DNA of 64,000 nt from Leisingera aquimarina DSM 24565 (lineage in GTDB: Bacteria; Pseudomonadota; Alphaproteobacteria; Rhodobacterales; Rhodobacteraceae), in the NCBI RefSeq assembly GCF_000473165.1, contig NZ_KI421504.1, positions 620,596-684,595 on the forward strand. Direction: 5' to 3'. Every line of letters starts with the position of its first letter. The first letter of the stretch is position 1. A program made the translations under genes and the position numbers. Shown piece by piece: positions 26,868 through 35,837 of the stretch. The notes under the pieces were generated by a model that was not told where the DNA came from, searched no databases, and saw only the letters and a program-made list of their open reading frames with translations.

Positions 26868-27110
26868 TCAACACGCATGACGACGCTCCCGTTCCGCTGG
26901 TGCGAACAAGCCCCAACCTTCAATGATTAGCCTGTTCCGCCACGCTGGCCACTCGTCTTTGCAAATGGGTGGGTAGTTGTCCGGAAGCCAGTAGCCTCGC
27001 TCTCCGTTCTCTACAGCATCAGAGAAGGCGCGCTCAATCCGGGTATAGAACATTCGCTGGGTATAGTCCTCCCATTGCCGGCAACCGAAAGACTTGCGCG
27101 AAACGAACAC
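26868..27110 (-). CDS. Hypothetical protein
   Basis: Possible 80-residue protein starting with GTG at 27110, with no strong ribosome binding site. It is rich in Trp, Tyr and Arg (RGYWLPDNYPPICKDEWPAWRNRL), which looks like a real folded sequence rather than a chance frame. It lies between the replication-type gene and the mobC-like gene on the same strand, so it may belong to the same mobile element. No family recognised. Confidence 0.4.
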   Translation of the reverse strand: MFVSRKSFGCRQWEDYTQRMFYTRIERAFSDAVENGERGYWLPDNYPPICKDEWPAWRNRLIIEGWGLFAPAERERRHAC

Positions 27111-27149
27111 AGCTTGCGGAACGCGCCCGCGTGCCGAGCCGGATGGCCC

Positions 27150-27599
27150 TCAATCCGGCAGATCCGGTTCAGCCGCGGGGTTTTGTTCTTTGGATTGTTG
27201 ATCCTTTATATAAGAAAGCTCACCAGTAAGCCTCTTTTCAGTCACAGGTGTACTCTTTTGAGGTGTTGAAAGGGTCGCAGGTGCACCCTTTTTCTTGGGG
27301 CGGAATGGGGTGATATTGCAAGGAGCGCGGAAGTCATATTCTGTGTTGTTTCCGGCCCCACGACCCTCGGTACGAAGGAGCCAGCCGAACTCTACAAGCT
27401 GACGCAGGCATCGCTTGATGGTGGCCAACGACATGCCCGCCAGGAACTCATCTAGCGTCTTCAAAGACGGATTAAGCTGCCCAGTTTTGTCGTTGGCGAA
27501 TTGTACAGAAAGCGCAGACGCGACAGCCTTTGTCGACGAGTTCAAATCCGCGCATTGCAGGACGGCTTTCAGCCATTCAAACCGATTTAGCTTAGGCAT
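27150..27599 (-). CDS. Helix-turn-helix replication-type protein
   Basis: Protein of 149 residues. Residues about 5-90 form a winged helix of the HTH_36/replication-initiator type (STKAVASALSVQFANDKTGQLNPSLKTLDEFLAGMSLATIKRCLRQL seen in pieces), followed by a charged, low-order tail. Such domains occur in small plasmid replication proteins and in excisionase-like regulators of mobile elements. It is the gene nearest the tRNA-Arg and reads away from it, upstream of the mob genes. Confidence 0.6.
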   Translation of the reverse strand: MPKLNRFEWLKAVLQCADLNSSTKAVASALSVQFANDKTGQLNPSLKTLDEFLAGMSLATIKRCLRQLVEFGWLLRTEGRGAGNNTEYDFRAPCNITPFRPKKKGAPATLSTPQKSTPVTEKRLTGELSYIKDQQSKEQNPAAEPDLPD

Positions 27600-27680
27600 G
27601 CGCCCCTCCCGCGATTGCAGCAGGACCCGGAAACATGCTATTGAAGCGATGAAAGTGGGAAGCTTTCAAATGAGCTTTTG

Positions 27681-27714
27681 CCCCGGTTTCGGTTGCCGCC
27701 GAGCCGGGGTTTTT
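27681..27714. terminator. Hairpin with T run between mobile genes and tRNA-Arg
   Basis: CCCCGG (27681-27686) pairs with CCGGGG (27704-27709), with an inner CGG/CCG pairing. On the plus strand it is followed by TTTTT. On the minus strand CAAAAGC follows. Confidence 0.6.
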
Positions 27715-27876
27715 GTTTGCCTCTTGGTCGCCAGGGGTGAGCAGAGCACAGAGAAATTGTACAGGTTTTGTACGGAAAAACGGTGATCTCAGACCGTATA
27801 CTGCTGCTTTGTCCTGCAGACTTCTGCAAGTTCCACCAACCGAATTGCGGCAATATATTGTTTTATAATGAATATT

Positions 27877-27953
27877 TGGCGACCCCGGCAGGATTCGAAC
27901 CTGCAACCTGCCCCTTAGGAGGGGGCTGCTCTATCCAGTTGAGCCACGGGGCC
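27877..27953 (-). tRNA. tRNA-Arg (anticodon CCT)
   Basis: Cloverleaf is complete: acceptor GGCCCCG pairs with CGGGGTC, D arm GCTC/GAGC, anticodon stem GCCCC/GGGGC with loop CTCCTAA, and T arm with GGTTCGAATCC. The 3' CCA is encoded. The mobile region begins on its 3' side, the usual side for integration. Confidence 0.95.
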
Positions 27954-28100
27954 GCGCTTGATTACGCGATAACAAATCCCTCCTGCGATCACAATGGGAT
28001 GGGCGGGCCCGATTGCCGATTTGCCGCGCGCAGTTTCCATTGTGCAGCAACCGATGTCTGCGCTAACGTTGCACACAGCAGTAACAAGAGGCTCAGGAAC

Positions 28101-29126
28101 GTGACCACGGACAGCAAGCGCCCTCTCACCCTCCGCGATGTATCCGAAGCAACCGGTGTTTCCGAAATGACCGTGAGCCGCGTTCTGCGCAATCGCGGCG
28201 ATGTGTCGGAAAAGACCCGCACAAAGGTGCTGAGTGCCGCCAAGGAGCTGGGCTACGTGCCCAACAAGATCGCCGGCGCGCTGGCTTCGAACCGGGTGAA
28301 CCTGGTGGCGGTGATCATCCCGTCGCTGTCGAATATGGTCTTCCCTGAGGTTCTGACCGGCGTCAACAAGGTGCTGGAGAACACCGAGCTGCAGCCGGTG
28401 GTCGGGGTGACTGACTATCAGCCCGAGAAAGAGGAAAAAGTGCTGTACGAGATGCTCTCGTGGCGCCCCTCAGGTGTTATCATTGCCGGGCTGGAGCATA
28501 CCGAAGCCGCCCGCGCCATGCTGAACAGCGCCGGCATCCCGGTGGTGGAGATCATGGATACTGACGGCAAGCCGGTGGATGCGATGGTCGGTATTTCCCA
28601 CCGTCGCGCGGGCCGCGAAATGGCCAGGGCGATCCTTAAGGCCGGATATCAGCACATTGGCTTCATGGGCACCAAAATGCCGCTTGACCACCGGGCGCGA
28701 AAGAGGTTCGAAGGTTTCACCGAGGCGCTGGCCAAGGAAGGCGTGGAGATCGAGGACCGCGAATTCTACTCAGGCGGCTCGGCCCTGGCCAAGGGGCGCG
28801 AGATGACGCAGGCCATGCTGGAACGATCGCCGGAACTGGATTTCCTCTATTTTTCCAATGATATGATCGGCGCGGGTGGATTGCTGTATTTGCTCGATCA
28901 GGGCATTGATGTGCCGGGCCAGATCGGCCTGGCCGGGTTCAACGGGGTGGAGCTGTTGCAGGGGCTGCCGCGCAAGCTTGCCACCATGGATGCCTGCCGT
29001 CAGGAGATTGGCCGAAGAGCGGCGGAAATCATTGCCGCGCAGCTGGAAGATCCGGACGCGGAGATTGAAAACAAAGTCACTTTGACCCCGACCATTTCCT
29101 ATGGCGACACGCTGAAACGGCGCTGA
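28101..29126 (+). CDS. LacI family transcriptional regulator
   Basis: Repressor of 341 residues. The N-terminal helix-turn-helix (TLRDVSEATGVSEMTVSRVLRN) and hinge helix (KIAGALASNRVNLVAVIIPS) are typical of LacI/GalR, followed by a periplasmic-binding-protein-like sensor domain. It resembles GntR-type gluconate repressors in the hinge region. The start is a GTG with AGGA just upstream. Its stop codon overlaps the ATG of the next gene (TGATG). Effector and targets cannot be told. Confidence 0.88.
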   Translation: MTTDSKRPLTLRDVSEATGVSEMTVSRVLRNRGDVSEKTRTKVLSAAKELGYVPNKIAGALASNRVNLVAVIIPSLSNMVFPEVLTGVNKVLENTELQPVVGVTDYQPEKEEKVLYEMLSWRPSGVIIAGLEHTEAARAMLNSAGIPVVEIMDTDGKPVDAMVGISHRRAGREMARAILKAGYQHIGFMGTKMPLDHRARKRFEGFTEALAKEGVEIEDREFYSGGSALAKGREMTQAMLERSPELDFLYFSNDMIGAGGLLYLLDQGIDVPGQIGLAGFNGVELLQGLPRKLATMDACRQEIGRRAAEIIAAQLEDPDAEIENKVTLTPTISYGDTLKRR

Positions 29127-30328
29127 TGGCGCTGCAGCGGCTGGACAATCAAAGCGCGCGGCGGCTGTTCTTGGACCGCCATGCCTTGCTTGAACAGCCA
29201 GCAGGTCCGGCCAAGGGAGCGGATCTGCTGGCGCTGATCCAGCGGCTGGGCTTTGTACAGCTCGACAGTATCAACACGGTGGCGCGCGCGCATGACGTGA
29301 TCCTCTATTCACGCCGCCCGGGCTATCGCGCCAAACATCTGAAGCAGCTCTACGAGCGGGACCGCGGGCTGTTTGAACATTGGACCCATGACGCCGCGAT
29401 GATCCCGATGGCGTTCTACCCTCATTGGCATCTGCGCTTTCTGCGTGATACCGAGCTGCTGCGCAATCGCTGGCGCAACTGGCGGCGCGACGGGTTTGAG
29501 GCGCAGTTCGAAACCGTCCTGAACCATGTGCGGGATCACGGTCCAGTCAGTTCTTCTGACCTTGGCAAGGATGAAAAGAAGGGCTCCGGCGGCTGGTGGG
29601 ACTGGCACCCGTCTAAGACTGCGTTGGAATATCTCTGGCGCTCAGGCGCGCTGACAGTGGTGGGGCGTGAAGGTTTCCAGAAACGCTATGACCTGACCGA
29701 ACGAGTGATTGAGGAGCATCTGCGCCCTGGCACCTCCTGCGACGAGACTGCGACCATTAACTGGCTTTGCTCCGCTGCGATGGACCGGCTGGGCTTTGCC
29801 ACCTCCGGCGAGCTCGCGGCGTTCTGGGACACCGCTTCTCCGGTGGAAGCCAAGATATGGTGCGCCGAACAGCTGCGCCGTGGAGAGCTGGAAGAGATTG
29901 AAGTCGAACAGGCGGACGGCAAGCTGCGCAAAGTGTTCGCCCGTCCGGGCACCGTGAAAGCCGCCGCGGAATTGGGTCCGGCACCAGGCCGGATGCGGGT
30001 GCTCAGCCCCTTTGACCCAGCCCTGCGCGACCGCAAGCGAGCGGAACGGCTGTTCGGTTTCCACTACCGGATCGAGGTTTTCACCCCAGCACTCAGGCGC
30101 CAGTATGGCTATTACGTCTTTCCACTGCTGGAAGGCATACGTCTGGTTGGCCGGATTGATATGAAGGCGGACCGGGACGCAGACGTCCTTCGCGTCACCG
30201 CCGTATGGCCTGAACGGGATGTGAAGTGGTCACCGGTCCGCGCCAGGCGGCTGGAGGCTGAACTGGGTCGGGTTGCACGTTTTGCGGGCCTCAGCAGAGT
30301 GTGTTTCACAGACGGCTGGCTGCGCTGA
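29126..30328 (+). CDS. YcaQ/AlkZ-like winged-helix DNA glycosylase
   Basis: Protein of 400 residues of the HTH_42 (formerly DUF1006) family, whose studied members AlkZ and E. coli YcaQ remove bulky alkylated bases and unhook DNA crosslinks. The catalytic QxD motif is present as VQLDSINTV at about residues 50-58. Tandem winged-helix regions follow. It overlaps the LacI gene by one base, but there is no evident functional link. Confidence 0.85.
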   Translation: MALQRLDNQSARRLFLDRHALLEQPAGPAKGADLLALIQRLGFVQLDSINTVARAHDVILYSRRPGYRAKHLKQLYERDRGLFEHWTHDAAMIPMAFYPHWHLRFLRDTELLRNRWRNWRRDGFEAQFETVLNHVRDHGPVSSSDLGKDEKKGSGGWWDWHPSKTALEYLWRSGALTVVGREGFQKRYDLTERVIEEHLRPGTSCDETATINWLCSAAMDRLGFATSGELAAFWDTASPVEAKIWCAEQLRRGELEEIEVEQADGKLRKVFARPGTVKAAAELGPAPGRMRVLSPFDPALRDRKRAERLFGFHYRIEVFTPALRRQYGYYVFPLLEGIRLVGRIDMKADRDADVLRVTAVWPERDVKWSPVRARRLEAELGRVARFAGLSRVCFTDGWLR

Positions 30329-30334
30329 CAGAAG

Positions 30335-30781
30335 CTACTCTGGCTGCAACTGCGCCTCGATTACCCGGCGATAATCTTCCGGCGCTGGTATTGCTGTGAA
30401 GCTCTCCGGAGCAATGAATACGCAAACGAACCTGCCTTCAAAACAAAGCTCCCCATTCTGCCGCGCATTCACCCGGAAAGTCACCGACTTGCCGCCCAAC
30501 GCGGAAGGCCAGACATCGCACATCAGCCGGTAACGCGGGGTCACAGGCGCGCGGAAATCGATGCTCATATGCACGAATGGCGTGCCGGTGCCCCGGTCCA
30601 GCTCCATCTGATACCAGCCATCGCCACCCAAGTGATGCTCCCACCAGGCGTCAATCGCTTCCAATGCAAAGACAGGCAGCCGTCCGGTATAGGCAATCCG
30701 GGCCGGATCGCAGTCCCCCCAGCCGACACGGATTTCATGGGTAAAACCCTGCTGTGCTGAAACGGAAGTATGTTCAGTCAT
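30335..30781 (-). CDS. Acyl-CoA thioesterase (4-hydroxybenzoyl-CoA thioesterase type)
   Basis: Hot-dog-fold protein of 148 residues. The motif GWGDCDPARIAYTGR near residues 20-34 is the active-site loop of the 4HBT/YbgC type (WGDCDPAxIxY, with the catalytic Asp). It hydrolyses an aryl- or acyl-CoA. It lies 9 bp after the TRAP large permease gene on the same strand, so it may be co-transcribed with the transporter and the imported compound may be processed as a CoA ester. Confidence 0.82.
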   Translation of the reverse strand: MTEHTSVSAQQGFTHEIRVGWGDCDPARIAYTGRLPVFALEAIDAWWEHHLGGDGWYQMELDRGTGTPFVHMSIDFRAPVTPRYRLMCDVWPSALGGKSVTFRVNARQNGELCFEGRFVCVFIAPESFTAIPAPEDYRRVIEAQLQPE

Positions 30782-30790
30782 TCCTGTTCC

Positions 30791-32296
30791 TCATTGCATC
30801 AGCATCAGAGGCAATAGCGTGATGATTGGGAAAGCCACCAGGACGACAACCCGGATAAGGTCAGAAGCAACAAAGAACATCACCGCCTTGTATGTGTCGA
30901 TCATCTTGGTCTTTCGGTCCATCGCATTGATGATGAACAGGTTCATTCCAACCGGCGGGGTGATCAAGCCCACTTCCACAACGATCAGCACTAGGATCCC
31001 GAACCAGATGGCGACATATTCCGCCTCGATCCGGTTCACCCGGCCTTCGGTCACCCGGATGCCCAGCTCTTTCATCTGCTCACGGGTCAATTCGGCTCCG
31101 GCAGCAATGGCGTCCTTGATTGAGGCGAGAGTCTCCGCCCCCATCCCCTCGGGCACGCCGGCCTTCAGCACCTCCATCGCCGCATCCGCCTGCATCGCCG
31201 GCAGGGACAGCAGGCCGAAATCCATTGCCGAGATCACAGGAAAGAAAATCGGGATCGTCAGAAGGATCATCGACAGCGAGTCCATCAAACAACCGAACAC
31301 CAGATAGAACCCCAGGATCAGCGCCAGCACCACCCAGGGGCTAAGCCCCATGCTTACGACATAGTCTGCCAATTCCTGCGGCACCTTGGTCAGCGCCAGA
31401 AAGCCGTTGTAGAACCCCGCGCCCAGCACGATGAAGAAGATCATCGCGGTGGACCGCGCGGTCACCAGGAAACTGTCCGCGAGTGTTTCGCGGTTCAGCC
31501 CGCCATTGGTCCAGGCAATGAAACCGGTGCCAAATGCACCCACGGCCGCGCCCTCGGTCGGGGTGAACCAGCCCAGGTAGATACCGCCGACGACCAGGCC
31601 AAAGACCAGCAGTACCGGCCAGACATGCACCAGCGCAGCAAATCGCTCGCGCATCGGCACGGGCGGGCGGGTGCCGGCGCTTTCCGGGAACAGCCGCACA
31701 TAGACAGAGATCGCGATCACATAGCCCAATGCCGCCAGCAATCCCGGGATGAAGGCCGACAGGAACAGCTTGGCGATGTTCTGTTCGGTCAGGATCGCAT
31801 AGATCACCAGCACCACAGAGGGCGGAATTAGGATGCCCAGCGTGCCACCCGCCGCCAGCGTTGCGGTCGAAAACCCGCCGGCATAACCGTATTGCTTCAG
31901 CTCCGGCAGTGCCACACGGCCCATTGTGGCTGCGGTGGCCAAGGATGAGCCGCAGATCGCACCAAAGCCTGCGCAGGCGCCGATGGCCGCCATCGCAACC
32001 CCGCCCTTGCGGTGGCCGAGGAATCCTTCAGCCGCTTTGAACAACGCGGTGGACATGCCGCCCAGCGTCGCGAAATGCCCCATCAGCAGGAACATCGGCA
32101 CAATGGTCAGCGAATAGGAGGAGAATGTCGAATAGGTCTCGCTTTTCAGCCGCCCGAACGCCACCTGGGTGCCATCCGTGACCCAGATCAGTCCGCCGAG
32201 ACCGACCAGAAACATCGAAAGCCCGATGGGCACCCGCAGAAAGATCAGCAGCATCAGGACCGGAAAGGACGCGATGCCAATTTCAAGAGCCGTCAC
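30791..32296 (-). CDS. dctM: TRAP transporter large permease (DctM)
   Basis: Large membrane subunit of a tripartite ATP-independent periplasmic transporter, 501 residues with about 12 membrane helices. It drives uptake of a carboxylate-type solute with sodium or protons. It starts with a GTG overlapping the small permease stop codon. It is about 70 residues longer than usual because of a charged, helical insertion (about residues 365-435, LPAMQADAAMEVLKAGVPEG onward) between two helices late in the protein. Confidence 0.9.
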   Translation of the reverse strand: MTALEIGIASFPVLMLLIFLRVPIGLSMFLVGLGGLIWVTDGTQVAFGRLKSETYSTFSSYSLTIVPMFLLMGHFATLGGMSTALFKAAEGFLGHRKGGVAMAAIGACAGFGAICGSSLATAATMGRVALPELKQYGYAGGFSTATLAAGGTLGILIPPSVVLVIYAILTEQNIAKLFLSAFIPGLLAALGYVIAISVYVRLFPESAGTRPPVPMRERFAALVHVWPVLLVFGLVVGGIYLGWFTPTEGAAVGAFGTGFIAWTNGGLNRETLADSFLVTARSTAMIFFIVLGAGFYNGFLALTKVPQELADYVVSMGLSPWVVLALILGFYLVFGCLMDSLSMILLTIPIFFPVISAMDFGLLSLPAMQADAAMEVLKAGVPEGMGAETLASIKDAIAAGAELTREQMKELGIRVTEGRVNRIEAEYVAIWFGILVLIVVEVGLITPPVGMNLFIINAMDRKTKMIDTYKAVMFFVASDLIRVVVLVAFPIITLLPLMLMQ

Positions 32297-32874
32297 TGTT
32301 CGCCCTCCACGCCGTCCCAGATCAGGATCCGGCCGGTAAAAAATTCGATGGTGCGCACCGCACCCATGTAGATGCCCACAATGGCCGCCACGATCGCTGC
32401 CACCATGCTGATGCCGTAGGCCCACCAGACCGGAAACTCGAGCAGGAAGGAGGTCTCGCCATTGGAGAACTTGCTCGCAAGCCCGGCCCCCAGCCGCCAG
32501 GCGATAAGAATCAGCGCTGCGGCAAAGACAATTTCAGTCACCATCCGCAAAAACCGATTCACTCCGCGTGGAAACGCATTGGCGACCACATCGACCGAAG
32601 CATGGCCTGCGGTGATCTGGCACAAAGGCAAAAAGGCGAAGATCGCAAAGGCGACGCCGGCCTCGACCAGTTCAAAGTCGCCGTTGACCGGTCCAACCCA
32701 ACCGGTCATCCACTTTGAGAACCCGGGTGCAATCCGCTCCATCAGGTCACCATGGAAGACGCCATTGAGCAAACGCCCGGCTATCGAAACACATGTCAGA
32801 ATGATCAGAAGAGTGAGGACCGCACCGCCCAGGTAGGCCATGGATTTGGCCAGCCGCATCATGAGCTTATGCAT
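32293..32874 (-). CDS. dctQ: TRAP transporter small permease (DctQ)
   Basis: Small membrane subunit of 193 residues with four predicted helices (around residues 15-35, 62-82, 95-120 and 140-165). It pairs with DctM and overlaps its start by 4 bp. A hairpin separates it from the binding-protein gene upstream. Confidence 0.88.
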   Translation of the reverse strand: MHKLMMRLAKSMAYLGGAVLTLLIILTCVSIAGRLLNGVFHGDLMERIAPGFSKWMTGWVGPVNGDFELVEAGVAFAIFAFLPLCQITAGHASVDVVANAFPRGVNRFLRMVTEIVFAAALILIAWRLGAGLASKFSNGETSFLLEFPVWWAYGISMVAAIVAAIVGIYMGAVRTIEFFTGRILIWDGVEGEQ

Positions 32875-32901
32875 CGTTCAGTTGCCTTATTCCGGTATGC
32901 A

Positions 32902-32933
32902 AAGGGCCGCAGTGCCTATGCCGTGCGGCCCTT
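32902..32933 (-). terminator. Intercistronic stem-loop between dctP and dctQ
   Basis: Ten-base-pair stem AAGGGCCGCA/TGCGGCCCTT with a 12-base loop in the 80-bp gap. There is no T run on the minus strand. It probably stabilises the dctP message or partly stops transcription, giving more binding protein than permease. Confidence 0.55.
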
Positions 32934-32954
32934 CACTTTTATCATCAAAACGCC

Positions 32955-33998
32955 TTACTGATATTGCGGCGTGTATTTCTCGATCAGCCCGCTGGCTTCT
33001 TCGATCAGCGCATTGCCGTCGATGCCCTTTTCGGCCATGTCGGCGATCCACTTGTCATAGATCGGCTGCGAACGTTCTCGCCAGACGGCGGTCTGTTCTT
33101 CGTCCAGGGTGATCACAGTGTTGCCCAGATCCAGCGCCATCTCGCGCGAGGGACCATCCGAATCCGCCTGGGTGCCGCCGGCAAAGACCGAGAATTCCAA
33201 GCCGGAGTTGTCGTCGATGGCCTTTTTCAGGTCATCCGGCAGGCTCTCATACTTCTCTTTGTTCATCGCCAGAACAAAAGTCAGCGTGTACAGCGCCTTG
33301 CCAGTGAACTCGGTGTGGTTTTCCACCAGTTCCGGAACCTTCAGCGCCGCGGTCACTTCCCAGGGAATGGTGGTGCCGTCGATCACGCCCTTGGACAGCC
33401 CTTCCGGAATGGCCGGAACCGGCATCCCCACCGGTGTTGCGCCAAGTTCGGTCAGCAACGCGTTGACCGACCGTCCGCCGCCACGGATCTTCATGCCTTC
33501 CAGATCCTCGGGCGTTTCCACCGGATCCGAAGTATGGATCAGGCCCGGCCCATGCACCCAGGTGCCCAGGATGTGGACATCCTTGAACTCAGTGTCCTTC
33601 ATGTGCTTGTCGAACATTTCCCAATAGGCATGCGACACGGCGCGCGCATTGGTCATCATAAACGGCAGCTCGAACACTTCGGTCGAGGGATATCGGCCCG
33701 GGGTATAGCCCACCACGGTCCAGACGATATCCGCCACGCCATCAATGGCCTGGTCCATCAGCTCAGGCGGCTTGCCCCCCAGTTGCATCGACGGGAAGCG
33801 ATCAATCTTGATGCGCCCGCCCGAGGATTCCTCGACATTGTCCGCCCAGACATCCAGGATCAGTTTCGGCACGTTTGCCTGTGCCGGCAGGAACTGGTGC
33901 AGCTTCAGGGTCACTTCCTGGGCAAATGCCGGCATTGCGCCGAACATTGCCAGGGCCGCTGCACCCGCTGCCCCCAAAATATTTCTCCGAGTGGTCAT
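32955..33998 (-). CDS. dctP: TRAP transporter solute-binding protein (DctP)
   Basis: Periplasmic binding protein of 347 residues with a twin-arginine-like or Sec signal peptide (TTRRNILGAAGAAALAMFGAMPAFA, cut near residue 26). The DctP fold motif with the carboxylate-binding arginine lies in GMKIRGGGRSVNALLTELGA. It captures the solute for DctQM. GGGAGGACAGAC before the ATG at 33998 fixes the start. The ligand is unknown; the nearby fumarylacetoacetase-family and thioesterase genes hint at an aromatic or branched acid. Confidence 0.9.
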   Translation of the reverse strand: MTTRRNILGAAGAAALAMFGAMPAFAQEVTLKLHQFLPAQANVPKLILDVWADNVEESSGGRIKIDRFPSMQLGGKPPELMDQAIDGVADIVWTVVGYTPGRYPSTEVFELPFMMTNARAVSHAYWEMFDKHMKDTEFKDVHILGTWVHGPGLIHTSDPVETPEDLEGMKIRGGGRSVNALLTELGATPVGMPVPAIPEGLSKGVIDGTTIPWEVTAALKVPELVENHTEFTGKALYTLTFVLAMNKEKYESLPDDLKKAIDDNSGLEFSVFAGGTQADSDGPSREMALDLGNTVITLDEEQTAVWRERSQPIYDKWIADMAEKGIDGNALIEEASGLIEKYTPQYQ

Positions 33999-34324
33999 GT
34001 CTGTCCTCCCTTTGACCAAATCATTTGCCAGACCCGCTGCTTTCGCAACATTACTGCAGCAGATGGCAGAATTCTTTCCGTTTTCGCCGCCAGAGCCCCG
34101 CACAGGGTTCGTTTAACGAACCAGTTGCCTCTCTGCTATTAGGTGCATTTGTAACTATCAACAGCGGATTATGCATTTTCTACTCATGAAATCTGACTGC
34201 GCTTCCTGATCGCAAACAAGTTTCACAGTTCATATGTTACAAAGCCCCCAGCGATCACATCCAAATTGATACATATTGAGATGGCCGCATGGCAACAAAA
34301 ATCATGGCTTTGCGACGCCTTGCG
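33999..34324. other. Intergenic region upstream of the TRAP operon
   Basis: About 326 bases without a gene, AT-richer than the surroundings. It must hold the dctPQM promoter and lies after the end of the fumarylacetoacetase-family gene. I see no defined operator or terminator. Confidence 0.4.
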
Positions 34325-35023
34325 TCATTCCGCAGCAGCCAGCGTCAAGTCGACCTGTGGCAGCCCATCAACCCCGCCGCTCATCCGGTCGCCTGCCTGA
34401 ACGGCTCCAACACCGGCCGGCGTGCCGGTCAGAATCACATCTCCGGGCCGCAAGTGATAAAAGCCGGACAGATGGCAGATAATCTCCTCAACGGACCAGA
34501 TCATTTCCTCCAGCGCGGCGTCCTGCCGGATCTCCCCGTTCACCTCCAGCCAAATTCGCCGGCCAGACGGGTTGCCCCAATCTGCTGCCCGGGTCAGGGG
34601 CGCAAACACTGCCCCATTTTCCAAATCCTTGCCCAGATCCCAGGGGCGCTGCTTCTGCCGCTCACGGATCTGCAGATCGCGCCGGGTCATATCCAGCGCA
34701 CATCCATAGCCGAAGACAGCAGCTTTCGCCTCTTCGGCGGATGCGCGGAACACCGGCGCGCCAATCGCCACAGCGAGCTCCATCTCGTAGTGGAAGTTTT
34801 CAGTCCCAGGTGGATAGGGCACAACCGCACCTGTCAGCACCGCATTGGCCGCCGCCTTGGTGAAATAGAATGGCGCCTCACGGTCCACTTCGTTGCCCAT
34901 TTCGGCAGCATGAGCCGCGTAATTGCGCCCAACGCAGAAAATCCGCCCTACCGGGTATCCAGCCGGTTCTCCGGCAACCGGAACCACCGGCGCTTCCGGT
35001 AATGTGAACAGAAGCTTACCCAT
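34325..35023 (-). CDS. Fumarylacetoacetate hydrolase family protein
   Basis: Protein of 232 residues of the FAH C-terminal fold, which cleaves C-C bonds or isomerises acylpyruvates. Metal and substrate motifs are present: ICVGRNYAAHAAEMG, the acidic YEMELAVAIG, and LTGTPAGVGAV. The short length fits fumarylpyruvate/acylpyruvate hydrolases. GAGGG lies before the ATG at 35023. It is upstream of the TRAP genes on the same strand, 326 bp away. Confidence 0.85.
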   Translation of the reverse strand: MGKLLFTLPEAPVVPVAGEPAGYPVGRIFCVGRNYAAHAAEMGNEVDREAPFYFTKAAANAVLTGAVVPYPPGTENFHYEMELAVAIGAPVFRASAEEAKAAVFGYGCALDMTRRDLQIRERQKQRPWDLGKDLENGAVFAPLTRAADWGNPSGRRIWLEVNGEIRQDAALEEMIWSVEEIICHLSGFYHLRPGDVILTGTPAGVGAVQAGDRMSGGVDGLPQVDLTLAAAE

Positions 35024-35362
35024 CAAAGAATCCCTCGTAAAGTTGAAGCCACATTCCGCCGCCCCAAGTCAGAGCCGCAATCCAAGAGCCTGTAAACCCC
35101 GCGTTCGGCTTGAAATGATTTGAATGCCCGTACCCATCCATATTTTCGGAACGCCAGCAACTGCTTTGCGGTCACGTATTTGCGGCTTGATTGAGACCGG
35201 CCCCAAAGCAACAATCAAGCTGCGGCAATCGCAATTTGAGTTCAACATGATAACTGGGGTCACGAACAGTTGCGTTCCTGCAAAAAACAAGACCAGAAAC
35301 AGGCGCTTCTATCACATTACGGATACTGCTCTGGCTACCGCCATCTGAGTCCCAGACTAGGT
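35024..35362. other. Intergenic region, nothing recognised
   Basis: About 340 bases between the FAH-family gene and the phosphopantetheinyl transferase remnant. There are only short frames without coding character. No RNA gene or repeat seen. Confidence 0.4.
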
Positions 35363-35656
35363 TCAACCGGGTGCCATGCACAGTGACACCACCAGATCTC
35401 CAGCCAGATAGAGATGTGTGTGTCCGGATGCGTATATTTCCGGAATGGTCCAGGACAGTAGATTTGACGCATCACGTGTCAGATCTATCCCTGCGAGCCA
35501 AAACCGGGAGGTAGAGTCCGGTGCTATCGCCTTAAACACCGCCTCTTTGGCCGAAAAAGCACATAAAACCGCGCAGGGACTATCAAAAATCCGGGTTTCT
35601 TCGGGTGTCAGGCAAAGGGCTGCGGCGGCATTGGCGATGTTGGTTGTCGTCCAGAT
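35363..35656 (-). pseudogene. 4'-phosphopantetheinyl transferase remnant (C-terminal part)
   Basis: The minus strand encodes an uninterrupted C-terminal half of an EntD-type phosphopantetheinyl transferase with no start codon. The motif AFSAKEAVFKA (W/FSxKEAxxKA) holds a catalytic Lys and metal-binding Glu, preceded by LCLTPEETRIF and followed by LAGIDLTRDAS and the C-terminal AGDLVVSLCMAPG. A TAA in frame at 35657 ends similarity upstream, so the first half is lost. It would transfer phosphopantetheine to carrier proteins; this copy is probably dead. It lies beside tRNA-Lys. Confidence 0.6.
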
Positions 35657-35761
35657 TAGTGGATTTCAGGAGAGATTTGCACTTATTTTTCACCAAAGTC
35701 GGCACCCCAAGCAAAGTGTTAATGCACTCTACCGGCATCTCTTTGATTTCACTGGAGGAAG

Positions 35762-35837
35762 TGGTGAGCCGTGCAGGATTCGAACCTGCGACCCACTGAT
35801 TAAAAGTCAGTTGCTCTACCAACTGAGCTAACGGCCC
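35762..35837 (-). tRNA. tRNA-Lys (anticodon TTT)
   Basis: Complete cloverleaf: acceptor GGGCCGT, D arm GCTC/GAGC, anticodon stem ACTGA/TCAGT with loop CTTTTAA, and T arm GGTTCGAATCC. The 3' CCA is encoded. Confidence 0.95.

Noticed and set aside
27877-27900. Direct repeat of the tRNA-Arg 3' end marking an attachment site
   Set aside because: No second copy of this sequence could be found near the left side of the accessory region.
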